Assembly: GCA_964476565.1 (NCBI GenBank)
Contig: CAYZBG010000015.1
Coordinates: 1 to 64,000 of the forward strand
DNA length: 64,000 nt
Direction of reading: 5' to 3'
From: CAMAXB01 sp964476565
Lineage (GTDB): Bacteria; Verrucomicrobiota; Verrucomicrobiia; Opitutales; Opitutaceae
Below the pieces are notes generated by a model. That model was not told where the DNA came from. It did no database searches and was given only the letters and a program-made list of their open reading frames with translations. The position numbers were made by a program, and so were the translations under genes. How positions within the stretch are numbered: the stretch's first letter is position 1; every line of letters starts with the position of its first letter. Positions 56,355 through 64,000 of this stretch are shown piece by piece.

Positions 56355-56999
56355 TCAGTTGCCGGGTGGGCGCCCCAGGTACTTGAGGGTCGCGTGGGCC
56401 CGGGACTGAACGTGAAGCTTCTTGTACACGTTGCGCACGTGCGCCCGGACGGTGTTGTAGCTGACGCCCAGGCGTTCGCCGATCTCCTTGTACAGACAGC
56501 CCTCGGCAAGCAGGGCGAGCAGCTCCGTTTCTCGGGCGGTGAGCTGGTCGATCTCGCTGGGCGGCCGGGAGCCGGCGGGCCGGTGAAAATGATCCACCAC
56601 TTTGCGCGCAATCTCCATCGACATGGGGGCGCCGCCGGCGTGCACCTGTTCGATCGCAGGAACCAGATCCCCGGCGAGGCGCTTCTTGAGCAGGTAGCCG
56701 CTGGCACCCGCCTTCAACGACTCGAAGATGGCGTCGGTTTCCTCGTAGGTGGTGACGATGAGGACCTGCAGGTCAGGCAGGGCGGACTTCAACCGGGCAA
56801 CGCAGGTGATGCCGCTCATGCCGGGCAGGTTGATGTCGACCAGCACGATGGCCGGTCGCGTGCGCAGGATCTCCGGGATCGCCTCTTCGGCGCTGCCGTA
56901 GCTGCCGCTCAGCAGGAGGTGGGGTTGTCCGTCGAGCAAGGCGGCGATGCATTCCCGCGTTTCGCGGTCGTCTTCGATGAGGGAGAAAACGATCGGCAT
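56355..56999 (-). CDS. NarL/LuxR-family response regulator
   Basis: A 214-residue regulator. The receiver domain (1-120) has acidic residues in LIEDD, phospho-acceptor Asp55 in IVLVDINLPGMSG and the lysine of GASGYLLKKRLAGDL. The GerE/LuxR helix-turn-helix (about 150-214) has LTARETELLALLAEGCLYKE and NTVRAHVRNVYKKLHVQSRA. It lies 30 bases after the sensor kinase gene on the same strand; both form one cognate pair. Confidence 0.95.
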   Translation of the reverse strand: MPIVFSLIEDDRETRECIAALLDGQPHLLLSGSYGSAEEAIPEILRTRPAIVLVDINLPGMSGITCVARLKSALPDLQVLIVTTYEETDAIFESLKAGASGYLLKKRLAGDLVPAIEQVHAGGAPMSMEIARKVVDHFHRPAGSRPPSEIDQLTARETELLALLAEGCLYKEIGERLGVSYNTVRAHVRNVYKKLHVQSRAHATLKYLGRPPGN

Positions 57000-57029
57000 G
57001 ACGGGCGGATAGTGGAAGAGGGCGACGGC

Positions 57030-60000
57030 TCAAGCCTTCTGCGCCAGGGGTGCTGAAAGGACCACGCGGGTGCCGCCACCTGGACGCGGACCGATCTCGA
57101 AGCGGCCTCCGATGTCCTCCATCCGCTGGCGTAGGTTATGCAGGCCGTCCGCGCCCGGGCCGTCCGGCCCGGGCCGCAGCCCGACGCCATCGTCCTCGAC
57201 CACGGCCGTGAGGAAACCAGGTCCGGCCTCGAGCGTGAGGATCACCTCGGACGCCTGCGCATGGCGGATGACGTTGGTCAGCGCTTCCTTCACGGCGAGG
57301 AAGAGGTTGTGTCGTACCTCGGCGGATACGGGCATATCCGGAACGGAGGCGGGCCGGACCAGGCGGTGTTTGAGTCCGGCGGTGCGCAGGAAGTCGACCG
57401 CCGTGGTCCCGAGGTAGCCGACGAGGTGGGGTAGGGTATCGTTGCCCGGATTCACCGCCCACACGATCTCGTCGAGCGAGTCGGTGACCTCGGAGGCCGC
57501 CTGCGCGATGCGTTGCAGGTGCTCGCCGGTGCGCGTCGCATCGGTTTGGTCCCTCCGGGCCAGGCCGGCCAGCAGGATGATCCGGGTGAGGCGGTTGCCG
57601 ATGTCATCGTGGATGTCGCGGGCGATGCGGGCGCGTTCGCGTTCGACGGCGGCCTGCTGCCGCAGACGCTGGAGGCGCTGGCGGAGGCGGCGGCTCGTGA
57701 GACGGCGGGCGAGACCGAAGACGCTGGCGGTGAAGATGACCACGGCTCCGGTACGAAACCACCAAGTCTGCCACACGAAGCGTCCGACCTCTACGTTCAC
57801 AACCGCCGGTGTCGGGTTCCAGAGGCCGTTGCTGTTGCGTGCGCGCACTTCGAACCGGTAGTCGCCCGCGGGCAGCCGCCGGTAAACGGCCTCGCGTACG
57901 GCGCCGGCGTCAATCCAGTCATCGTCGTAACCAAACAGCCGGTAGCGGAAGTGAACGCGTTGGGGCGCACGCAGACTCAGGCTCGTAAACTCGAAGGTGA
58001 GCGTCTGGTGGGCGGGGGGCAGGCGCAATGCACTTCCGGCTAAGGGCAGGGCGGCAAGGTTAGGTGCCGGATCGGCCCGGGAGGGCAGCACGCTGCGGTC
58101 GAGGGCAAGCGGCCGGTCATCGAGGGCGATGCGGGTGATGCGGGCCGGCGGAGTCACCCCCTCATCGGCCAGCTGGCGGGCGCTGAGGATGGCAAGAGCA
58201 TTGCCCATCGTGAACCAAAGGCGGCCGTCGGGCGTCCGCGCGGCACCGCCACCGCTGATCGAAAACGCATGCAGGTCCGCCTGACCCTGCTCCTCCGGAC
58301 CGTAACGAGCGCAGGGGACGAGGTCGGCGCGGCCGTCTGCGACGGCATGGAGGTCATCGAGTTGGGCGCGGAATACCCCATGCTCCCCGGCGAGCCACAG
58401 CCCGCCGCGGGCATCCGGGAGCAAGTGGGTAATGCCACCGACCTCCAGCCCCTGATCGGTCCGGATTAAGGTAATGTGGCCGTCTTTCAACCGGCCGAGG
58501 CCGCCTGAGGAGTACCCAAGCCAGAGGCTGCCATCCAGGGTGCCGACGAGGGCATGAATCGCCCGTCGATGGGGAGCGAGGCGCGATTCAGCGACGATGA
58601 TATCATCGCGGACGGAGAACAATTCACCGTGGGCGCCACCGAGCCAGATGCGGCCGGCCGCATCTTCGGCGATGGCGGTCAACGCCGGCAGAGATGGGCG
58701 CGTACCCGAGGCGGGCTGCGGCAGGGAGCACAGGGTTAGCCGGTCATCTCGGATGCGGGCGACGGATGATGGTGAGCCGGCAATCAGCCATAGGTTTCCG
58801 TCGCGGGCGGCCAGCATGGCCGTGACGGTGGCGCTCGTCAGACCCTCTGCCTCACCCCACGCGCGTACGGTGCCTCCCCGCCGCGCGTAGACGCGCTGAC
58901 CGGCATTGCCATGGGCGGAACCATTCCAGATCGTGCCCTCGGCGTCGATGGCGAGGGCGGTGAGACGGTTCATGCGCGCATTGGGCAGATCGGCCGGCTG
59001 CCAGCGTTCGTTTTGCCGGACGCGCAGTGCACCTTCGTTCGTGAGACCCCAGAGCGTTCCGTCCGGATGGACCGCCAAGGCTTGCAACGCGTCGCTGGTC
59101 AGCCCGGCCAGGCCGCCCTCCACGGCAAGGGTTCGGGGCTGCACCTGGTTCAGGCCCGCGCGCCGGGTGCCAACCCAGATCGTGCCCTCGTGATCCTCGA
59201 GCAAGGCGTTGATGGTGGCATCCGACGTCGGTACGCGCTGCATATCACCGGCCACATAGCGGAAAAGGCCGCTGCTCAGGGTTCCGATCCACAAGGCGCC
59301 GCTCCGGTCTTCCAACAGCGTGGTGGGCGCGCGCGCCGGGCTGGGGTGTACCTTTTGCGCCGGCCGGTCCCGCTCGATCCGGAAGAGGCCGAGATTCGTG
59401 TAGGCCCAGAGCCCGCCCGATGCGGAAGCCGTGGCACGAATGGACGTATCCGGGAGCGTTGCCACCCACGCGAATCGCTCGCCCTCAAAGACGCTTACCA
59501 TCCCGTTTTGTACCGTCCAGATCCTCGCCTGAGCATCTGCGACGATTTGCAGGTTGCCCGTCGTCAGACCCGCACGGCCGGTGAAATCTGTCGCGATGCC
59601 GTCGGCCATGCGCACGAGGCGGTTGCGTTCGGACAGAATCCAGAGCGCGTCGGCATGATCCTCGGCGAAGGCTTCGACGGGCTGGCCACGTTCGTCCTGA
59701 TACAGGGATGCGCTCTGGTCGCCCAGCAGGTGAAGGATCGTACCATCGGTGACCGCCACCAGCAGCCCTCCTGCCCGGCTCGACTTGATTCCTCGGATAC
59801 GCTTCTCCGCCGCGAGCCCGAATCGATCCAAGCCAATCTCGACGAACCGTTCTCCATCGAAGCGCACCAAACCGGATCGATTCGCCAGCCAGAGATAGCC
59901 GTCGGGGGTGCGAGCTACCCCTGCAATGGTTCGGTCCGAGAGACCCTCAAAGGCCCAGACCCGCACCGCCCACTCGTCGGTCGAGGCGAACACGAAACGT

Positions 60001-60080
60001 CCAGGCGCGACCAAGAGGCCGAGGAAAAGAAGAACCGGGACGAGCCGAAGAATTCCGGGTGTCGTGGCAGGGGAAGACAC
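57030..60080 (-). CDS. Propeller-type sensor histidine kinase
   Basis: A 1016-residue membrane kinase. A signal/anchor helix is followed by many propeller repeats of two-component-regulator type (DGYLWLANRSGLVRFDGERF; ALWIGTLSSGLFRYVAGD; TIWVGTRRAGLNQVQ), a Y_Y_Y beta-sandwich (about 650-770, FEFTSLSLRAPQRVHFRYRL), one membrane helix (about 785-805), and a HisKA_3 domain with His824 in IARDIHDDIGNRLTRII, then HATPase (NVIRHAQASEVILTLEAG). Propellers of this sort sense periplasmic carbohydrate fragments in Bacteroidota. The partner is the adjacent regulator. The promoter region upstream is very short (52 bases to the M16 gene). Confidence 0.93.
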   Translation of the reverse strand: MSSPATTPGILRLVPVLLFLGLLVAPGRFVFASTDEWAVRVWAFEGLSDRTIAGVARTPDGYLWLANRSGLVRFDGERFVEIGLDRFGLAAEKRIRGIKSSRAGGLLVAVTDGTILHLLGDQSASLYQDERGQPVEAFAEDHADALWILSERNRLVRMADGIATDFTGRAGLTTGNLQIVADAQARIWTVQNGMVSVFEGERFAWVATLPDTSIRATASASGGLWAYTNLGLFRIERDRPAQKVHPSPARAPTTLLEDRSGALWIGTLSSGLFRYVAGDMQRVPTSDATINALLEDHEGTIWVGTRRAGLNQVQPRTLAVEGGLAGLTSDALQALAVHPDGTLWGLTNEGALRVRQNERWQPADLPNARMNRLTALAIDAEGTIWNGSAHGNAGQRVYARRGGTVRAWGEAEGLTSATVTAMLAARDGNLWLIAGSPSSVARIRDDRLTLCSLPQPASGTRPSLPALTAIAEDAAGRIWLGGAHGELFSVRDDIIVAESRLAPHRRAIHALVGTLDGSLWLGYSSGGLGRLKDGHITLIRTDQGLEVGGITHLLPDARGGLWLAGEHGVFRAQLDDLHAVADGRADLVPCARYGPEEQGQADLHAFSISGGGAARTPDGRLWFTMGNALAILSARQLADEGVTPPARITRIALDDRPLALDRSVLPSRADPAPNLAALPLAGSALRLPPAHQTLTFEFTSLSLRAPQRVHFRYRLFGYDDDWIDAGAVREAVYRRLPAGDYRFEVRARNSNGLWNPTPAVVNVEVGRFVWQTWWFRTGAVVIFTASVFGLARRLTSRRLRQRLQRLRQQAAVERERARIARDIHDDIGNRLTRIILLAGLARRDQTDATRTGEHLQRIAQAASEVTDSLDEIVWAVNPGNDTLPHLVGYLGTTAVDFLRTAGLKHRLVRPASVPDMPVSAEVRHNLFLAVKEALTNVIRHAQASEVILTLEAGPGFLTAVVEDDGVGLRPGPDGPGADGLHNLRQRMEDIGGRFEIGPRPGGGTRVVLSAPLAQKA

Positions 60081-60132
60081 GGGCTCGCGTGTTACGCCTG
60101 CCTCTGGCCGAGTTCAAGGCTGGTCTGGCCGG

Positions 60133-61485
60133 TCAGGGTTGCGCGGGTGCCGCAGGCGGAGCAACGCTGCCGGCCTTGACCAACACCAGACGGTTGGGGT
60201 CGAGATGCTTGCGCAGGGCGGCGTTGACCTCGTCGGTCGTGAGGGCGGCGATGCGGCGGGGCAGTTCGTCCGGCCAGGTCACTCCATAACCGCGCTGGAT
60301 CGACGCGAGCAGGCTGGCGGCCATGCCGCCGGTGGTCGCGAGCGAGACGCGGAAGGTGCCGACGTAATTGCTCTTTTCGCGCTCGACCTCTTCGGCGGTC
60401 ACGCCGTCGCGGTACCACGCCTCCAACTCGCGGCGGGTCGAGGCGAGACCCTGGTCGAGCAGCGCGGGTGAGAAGTTTGCCACGATGCGCCAGTCGCCGT
60501 CGGTGGAGGTGTCGTTCATCACCGCGGCGTAGATGCCGTACGTGAGGCCCTCGCGGTCGCGGACCGAGGCCATGAGCCGGCCGGTAAACCCGCTGCCGAG
60601 AATATTGGTCGCGACGCGCAGGGCGAGCGTGTCGCGGTCGCGGTAGGCCAGGCGGGTGGGTTGTCCCCAGATCACGGATACGCTGGGCTTGTCGGCCATG
60701 GCGACCGTCCGGTCGGCGGACGTCGGGAGGGCTGGGGCCGGCGGCACGGTGGCCGGGCTGCGGCCGCCGCTCCAGCCGGCAAAGGCCCGGGCGACTTCCG
60801 CCTGCAGGTCGGCCGCATCGAGATCGCCCACGGCCACGAGCACCAGGCCGGCGGGGCCGTAGTGTTCGCGATGAAAGGCCCGCAGGTCATCGACCGTGGC
60901 GCGGTTCACCGCGGCGATGAATGCCTCGGTGGTTTCCGGCCGGTTGGGGTGGCCTTCCGGATAGATCTCGCGGGCAAAGGCGACTTCCGCCCGGTAGTCG
61001 GGCTGCTCGAGGGCGCGTTGCAGGTCGCCGGACAGCTGCGTCTTCACCTTTTCGAGTTCCTCGGCGGAAAAGGCGGGCTCGCGCAACTGTTCGGCCAGCA
61101 GCGCGATCACGAGGGGCAGGTCGCGGGCGAGGCAGCGGCCGCTGATCTTGAGGTGGGTGCCATCCACCTCGAACGACAGGCTCGCGCCGACGTTCTCGAG
61201 CTCCTGCGCGAGGGCGAACTTGTCGCGCCGCGCCGTGCCCTGATCGAGCATCTCGCCGACGAGGGTGGGAATGGCGGCGTTGTGCGGCGGGGCGTAGGCA
61301 TCGCCGGCGACTAGCGAACCGCGCAGGGTGACCACGTTCTCCACACCGGTCTGGTAGGCGACGAGGTCCACGCCGGCGATCGTGGCGCGGACGGCCTGTT
61401 CGGCAACGGTGGCGGCCGGGGCAGGTGCGGTCGCAGCCAGTCCGAGGAGGAAGAGCAGCACGGGGCGAAAGGAAGGCGAGGGCAT
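60133..61485 (-). CDS. M16-family peptidase subunit, catalytically inactive partner
   Basis: A 450-residue secreted M16-like protein (signal peptide MPSPSFRPVLLFLLGLAATA from the ATG at 61485). A GTG at 61506 in frame overlaps the previous stop and may be the real start through coupling. The M16 fold is seen in ENVGASLSFEVDGTHLKISG and TVDDLRAFHREHYGPAGLVL, with YGIYAAVMND near the C-terminal half, but the zinc motif HxxEH is absent (the region is HNAAIPTLVGEMLDQG). It should pair with the upstream active subunit, as in other bacterial M16 pairs. Confidence 0.85.
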   Translation of the reverse strand: MPSPSFRPVLLFLLGLAATAPAPAATVAEQAVRATIAGVDLVAYQTGVENVVTLRGSLVAGDAYAPPHNAAIPTLVGEMLDQGTARRDKFALAQELENVGASLSFEVDGTHLKISGRCLARDLPLVIALLAEQLREPAFSAEELEKVKTQLSGDLQRALEQPDYRAEVAFAREIYPEGHPNRPETTEAFIAAVNRATVDDLRAFHREHYGPAGLVLVAVGDLDAADLQAEVARAFAGWSGGRSPATVPPAPALPTSADRTVAMADKPSVSVIWGQPTRLAYRDRDTLALRVATNILGSGFTGRLMASVRDREGLTYGIYAAVMNDTSTDGDWRIVANFSPALLDQGLASTRRELEAWYRDGVTAEEVEREKSNYVGTFRVSLATTGGMAASLLASIQRGYGVTWPDELPRRIAALTTDEVNAALRKHLDPNRLVLVKAGSVAPPAAPAQP

Positions 61486-61502
61486 GGGGGAAGGCGAAAC
61501 GT

Positions 61503-62876
61503 TCACGGCGTGGTGGTGGAGACCGGCACAAACCAGCCGGTGGTGCTCTGGTCTTCGAGCAGGTAGGTCTTGGCCACCCGCTGCACGTCTTCTGGTGTGA
61601 CCTTCCGGATGGCGTCATCGAAGGTGACGTACAGCGTCCAGTCGCCGCTCGCGATGTACTCGTTCAACGTGCTCGCCATCGCGAACGACCCGTCCCGGCG
61701 GAAGGCGGAGTCGGCCAGCGTCTGGTTGATCGCGGCGCTCACCTCGGAGGGGCTGACGCCGCCGGTCTTGATTCGCTCGACCTCGGCGAGCACCGCCTGT
61801 TCGGCCTGGGTGTGGGTGGCACCGGGGGCGAGGTTGACGTAGATCTGGAGCAGGTGCGGGTCGTGGAACTGGCCCGTGCCGGCGTACACCTGCGTGGCGA
61901 GGCTCTGATCGACCAGGGCGCGGTAGAACCGGCTGTTCTTCCCGGAGGCGAGGATGGCGTCGAGAATCTGCAGGGCGGGCATGTCGGGGTGGCGGCGTGA
62001 CGGGGTCTTGAAGGCGATGCCGACGACGCCGAGTTCACCGGCGCGCTTCACGATCACCCGGCGCGGGCCGGACTGGGCCGGCTCCTCGGTGTAAGGCTGG
62101 GGGATCGCGCGCGGGGCCCGCGGATGCACGCCGTAGTAGCGCCGGACCAGTCCGAGGGCCGTCGCCGGATCGAAGTCGCCGATGATCGTGACGGTGGAAT
62201 TGTCCGGCCAGTAGTACGTGTCGTAGAACGCGCGTAGTTGGTCGATCGATACCTGCTCGATGTCGCTGCGCCAGCCGATCGTCGGATGGTGGTAGGGGTG
62301 GGCCACGTAGGCCGCGGCGGTGATCTCCTTGTCGAGAGCCTGGATCGGATTGTTTTCGCCCATTTCGAATTCGTTGCGCACCACGGTCATTTCCGGCTGG
62401 CGGTCGGACTCGCGCAGCCAGAGGTTGCGCATGCGGTCGGCCTCAATCGCGAGGTAACCCTCGAGGTGCTCGCTGCCGACGGTGGCGTAGTAGTTCGTAC
62501 GGTCGAGCCACGTGGTGGCGTTGAAGTGCGCGCCCACGCGTTCGAGGAACTGGTCGACGCTGTTGCCCCGGTCGCGGTTGTACGCGGGTGTGCCCTTGAA
62601 CATCAGGTGCTCCAGCAGGTGGGTCGCGCCGGTCGTGCCCGCCACCTCGTGGCGCGAACCCACCCGGTAAGTGATCATGAATGTCACCGTCGGGGTGGAC
62701 CGGTCCGGCAGCAGCAGGACCTGGAGACCGTTCTGGTCGAGCGTGTACTCCGAAATGCCGCGCAGGGTGCGCACCCACGTAAACCCCTCGGCTTTCACGG
62801 GCGGCGCCGGCTCGGCCGCGGTCAGCAAGGGGGCAAGGCAGAGGACGAGGGCGAACAGACGGAGCCGGAGGTGCAT
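61503..62876 (-). CDS. M16-family zinc peptidase, catalytic subunit
   Basis: A 457-residue secreted peptidase (signal peptide MHLRLRLFALVLCLAPLLTA). The inverted zinc motif HLLEH is at 86-90 in TTGATHLLEHLMFKGTPAYN, and the third ligand Glu lies in the RNEFEMGENNPI region. Other blocks are GAHFNATTWLDRTNYYATVG and LRAFYDTYYWPDNSTVTIIG. It degrades peptides in the periplasm. Its stop overlaps an alternative start of the inactive partner, so both are co-translated. Confidence 0.93.
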   Translation of the reverse strand: MHLRLRLFALVLCLAPLLTAAEPAPPVKAEGFTWVRTLRGISEYTLDQNGLQVLLLPDRSTPTVTFMITYRVGSRHEVAGTTGATHLLEHLMFKGTPAYNRDRGNSVDQFLERVGAHFNATTWLDRTNYYATVGSEHLEGYLAIEADRMRNLWLRESDRQPEMTVVRNEFEMGENNPIQALDKEITAAAYVAHPYHHPTIGWRSDIEQVSIDQLRAFYDTYYWPDNSTVTIIGDFDPATALGLVRRYYGVHPRAPRAIPQPYTEEPAQSGPRRVIVKRAGELGVVGIAFKTPSRRHPDMPALQILDAILASGKNSRFYRALVDQSLATQVYAGTGQFHDPHLLQIYVNLAPGATHTQAEQAVLAEVERIKTGGVSPSEVSAAINQTLADSAFRRDGSFAMASTLNEYIASGDWTLYVTFDDAIRKVTPEDVQRVAKTYLLEDQSTTGWFVPVSTTTP

Positions 62877-62953
62877 GGAGCAGTTAAGAATGCAGGAGGC
62901 TAACCTTTCGGAAGCAGAGTGCAACCGGCGGCGTTGGGCGCGGCCGGCGGACG

Positions 62954-63397
62954 TCAGTAGCGTTCCATCACGAACCACATTACCCACGTGAGGACGACCG
63001 TGAACATGAAGGCACCGGCCAGTCCGAACAACACGGTGCCGGGATTGAGCCCGATCAGAGCGACCAGCCCGGCAATCAGGGCGTTTCCACCAATCAGGCA
63101 AACGAGATAGTCGGTCCGCCGCCGGGTCTGGCGCACCGGTGGTGGCATGTCGCGCGGCACCTCGTGGGCCACGTTGTCGCGCAGGAGGGTGGTGATGTCG
63201 TTGACGGCGGCCGGCGGAGCGCCGGGAGGGACCTGGGTCGGACGCGGCGCCGTGGGGGTGGCCGCCTTGAGCAGGTCATGCACGTCGATCCGGCCGGCGT
63301 CGCTGGTCTGGCCGGCCGGCGGGTTGACCGACTCGAAAGTGCGCGCCTTGAGCTTGAACGTTCGCGGCGGCGGATCCGGCGGTTCGGGGGAATTCAT
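62954..63397 (-). CDS. Small membrane protein of unknown function
   Basis: A 147-residue protein starting MNSPEPPDPPPRTFKLKART. A charged, proline-rich N-terminal part (about 1-95) precedes two membrane helices at the C-terminus (VCLIGGNALIAGLVALIGLN; TVLFGLAGAFMFTVVLTWVM), ending FVMERY. I do not recognise it; similar N-tail plus two-helix proteins are common in Opitutaceae. It lies upstream of the M16 pair on the same strand. Confidence 0.65.
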   Translation of the reverse strand: MNSPEPPDPPPRTFKLKARTFESVNPPAGQTSDAGRIDVHDLLKAATPTAPRPTQVPPGAPPAAVNDITTLLRDNVAHEVPRDMPPPVRQTRRRTDYLVCLIGGNALIAGLVALIGLNPGTVLFGLAGAFMFTVVLTWVMWFVMERY

Positions 63398-63720
63398 GGC
63401 GGAGCGAGGCAAAGCCCTACACCCCCTCCGGCCCGCCGGCGAGCCTGCTCGGGCCGAGCCCTACCTTAAACCGGTCCGCGCGGGACAGTCAGAGCCCACT
63501 TTCAGCTCCGCCGCCGTGGATGCTTAATGATGTAACCATCCGGAATCTTGGGACATCGTCGGCGCTCTTTAATTTTTATTAAACGACGTCGCTCCCCCGG
63601 CGATGTGCCAGCCCCCACCTGCTTCTCTGGCAACGTTCCTCTGTTCGACCACGCGTCGGCCTGGGGACGTGCGCGTTATGGTCTTTCCTCGTTAACCTGT
63701 ACCTAACCTCGACCAACCCC
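63398..63720. other. Intergenic region upstream of the terminal TonB receptor
   Basis: 323 bases without a gene. An AT-rich perfect palindrome TTTAAT-TTTT-ATTAAA (63568-63583) is directly followed by CGACGTCG (63584-63591), another palindrome. They lie about 130-150 bases before the receptor start and are a striking contrast in a GC-rich genome. No clear -35/-10 pair was found. Confidence 0.5.
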
Positions 63721-64000
63721 ATGCAATCGTCTCCAACCACCCTGGCCCGTTTGTTCGCCGGGAGCCTCCTCTTGGGCGGCTTCACGGCGGGCGCCCTGGC
63801 TCAGACTGCGCCCGCAGCCACGGCTGCCCCGGCCGAATCCGCCATCGAACTCTCACCCTTCGAGGTGAGCAGCACCAACGACGAAGGCAGTTACGTCGCC
63901 TCCGAATCCATGACCGGCTCCCGCGTGGCCGTGAAGATCGTCGATCTGCCCTACACGGTGAACGTGCTCACCAATGAGTTCTTCGAGGACTTCGGTCTCT
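63721..64000 (+). CDS. TonB-dependent receptor, N-terminal part
   Basis: The ATG at 63721 opens MQSSPTTLARLFAGSLLLGG and a signal peptide ending near ALA. The mature protein starts with an Ala-rich stretch and then IELSPFEVSSTNDEGSYVA, the same signature as the receptor at 16406. The plug domain begins with TGSRVAVKIVDLPYTVNVLT. Only about 93 residues are inside the window; the barrel lies beyond the right edge. Confidence 0.88.
   Translation, partial: MQSSPTTLARLFAGSLLLGGFTAGALAQTAPAATAAPAESAIELSPFEVSSTNDEGSYVASESMTGSRVAVKIVDLPYTVNVLTNEFFEDFGL

Overview
The window is about 67% GC chromosomal DNA with no mobile element, CRISPR array, tRNA or rRNA that I could recognise. It most resembles a member of the Verrucomicrobiota, probably Opitutaceae. 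The basis is TonB-dependent receptors whose mature N-terminus carries LSPFEVS and whose C-terminus ends TNTFSF, two LacI regulators beside carbohydrate genes, many secreted glycosidases, a DUF1080 protein, a propeller-type sensor kinase and mixed housekeeping neighbours. Placement below phylum level is inference.

Region 1 (1-1418): the start of gcvP (minus, runs off the window) and nth. Region 2 (1425-12933): a carbohydrate locus for rhamnogalacturonan I. A LacI regulator is divergent from a co-directional run: sodium:solute symporter, Gfo/Idh/MocA oxidoreductase, L-rhamnose mutarotase, a PL26-type exo-rhamnogalacturonan lyase, two tandem CE12 acetylesterases and a GH43 enzyme. Region 3 (12935-20309): a GH3 glycosidase interrupted by an in-frame TAA with its C-terminus still intact behind it, a second LacI regulator, a divergent TonB-dependent receptor and a HAD phosphatase/mutase. 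Together regions 2 and 3 can deacetylate, cut, import and metabolise rhamnose-rich pectin fragments. Region 4 (20389-27427): an alpha/beta hydrolase, hisC, a GH42 beta-galactosidase and a GH31 alpha-glycosidase. A shared motif TGACGTWAWC lies upstream of the LacI-2/TonB receptor pair, GH42 and GH31, suggesting one small regulon.

Region 5 (27498-41653) is mostly housekeeping or uncharacterised: prmA, an Asp23/AmaP-like pair, a SAM methyltransferase, accB-accC with a clear terminator, ettA, secreted msrA, a large secreted protein of unknown function that looks like a decayed metallopeptidase, a glycosyltransferase fusion, an Hsp33-like chaperone, a serine hydrolase, an outer-membrane barrel protein and an alanine-rich repeat protein.

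Region 6 (41787-52388): a four-gene minus-strand operon (two PH-domain proteins, DUF1643, a bile-acid:sodium-symporter-family protein), a BLUF blue-light sensor, a small CxxC protein, a twin DUF1080 protein, a hybrid histidine kinase, an EamA exporter, a BNR-propeller protein and a membrane-anchored FKBP isomerase.

Region 7 (52456-64000): a 1028-residue beta-helix protein with three tandem LamG modules, a fossil C-terminus of a TonB-dependent receptor that kept its terminator, a propeller sensor kinase and its LuxR-type response regulator, an active/inactive M16 peptidase pair, a small membrane protein, and the start of another TonB-dependent receptor.
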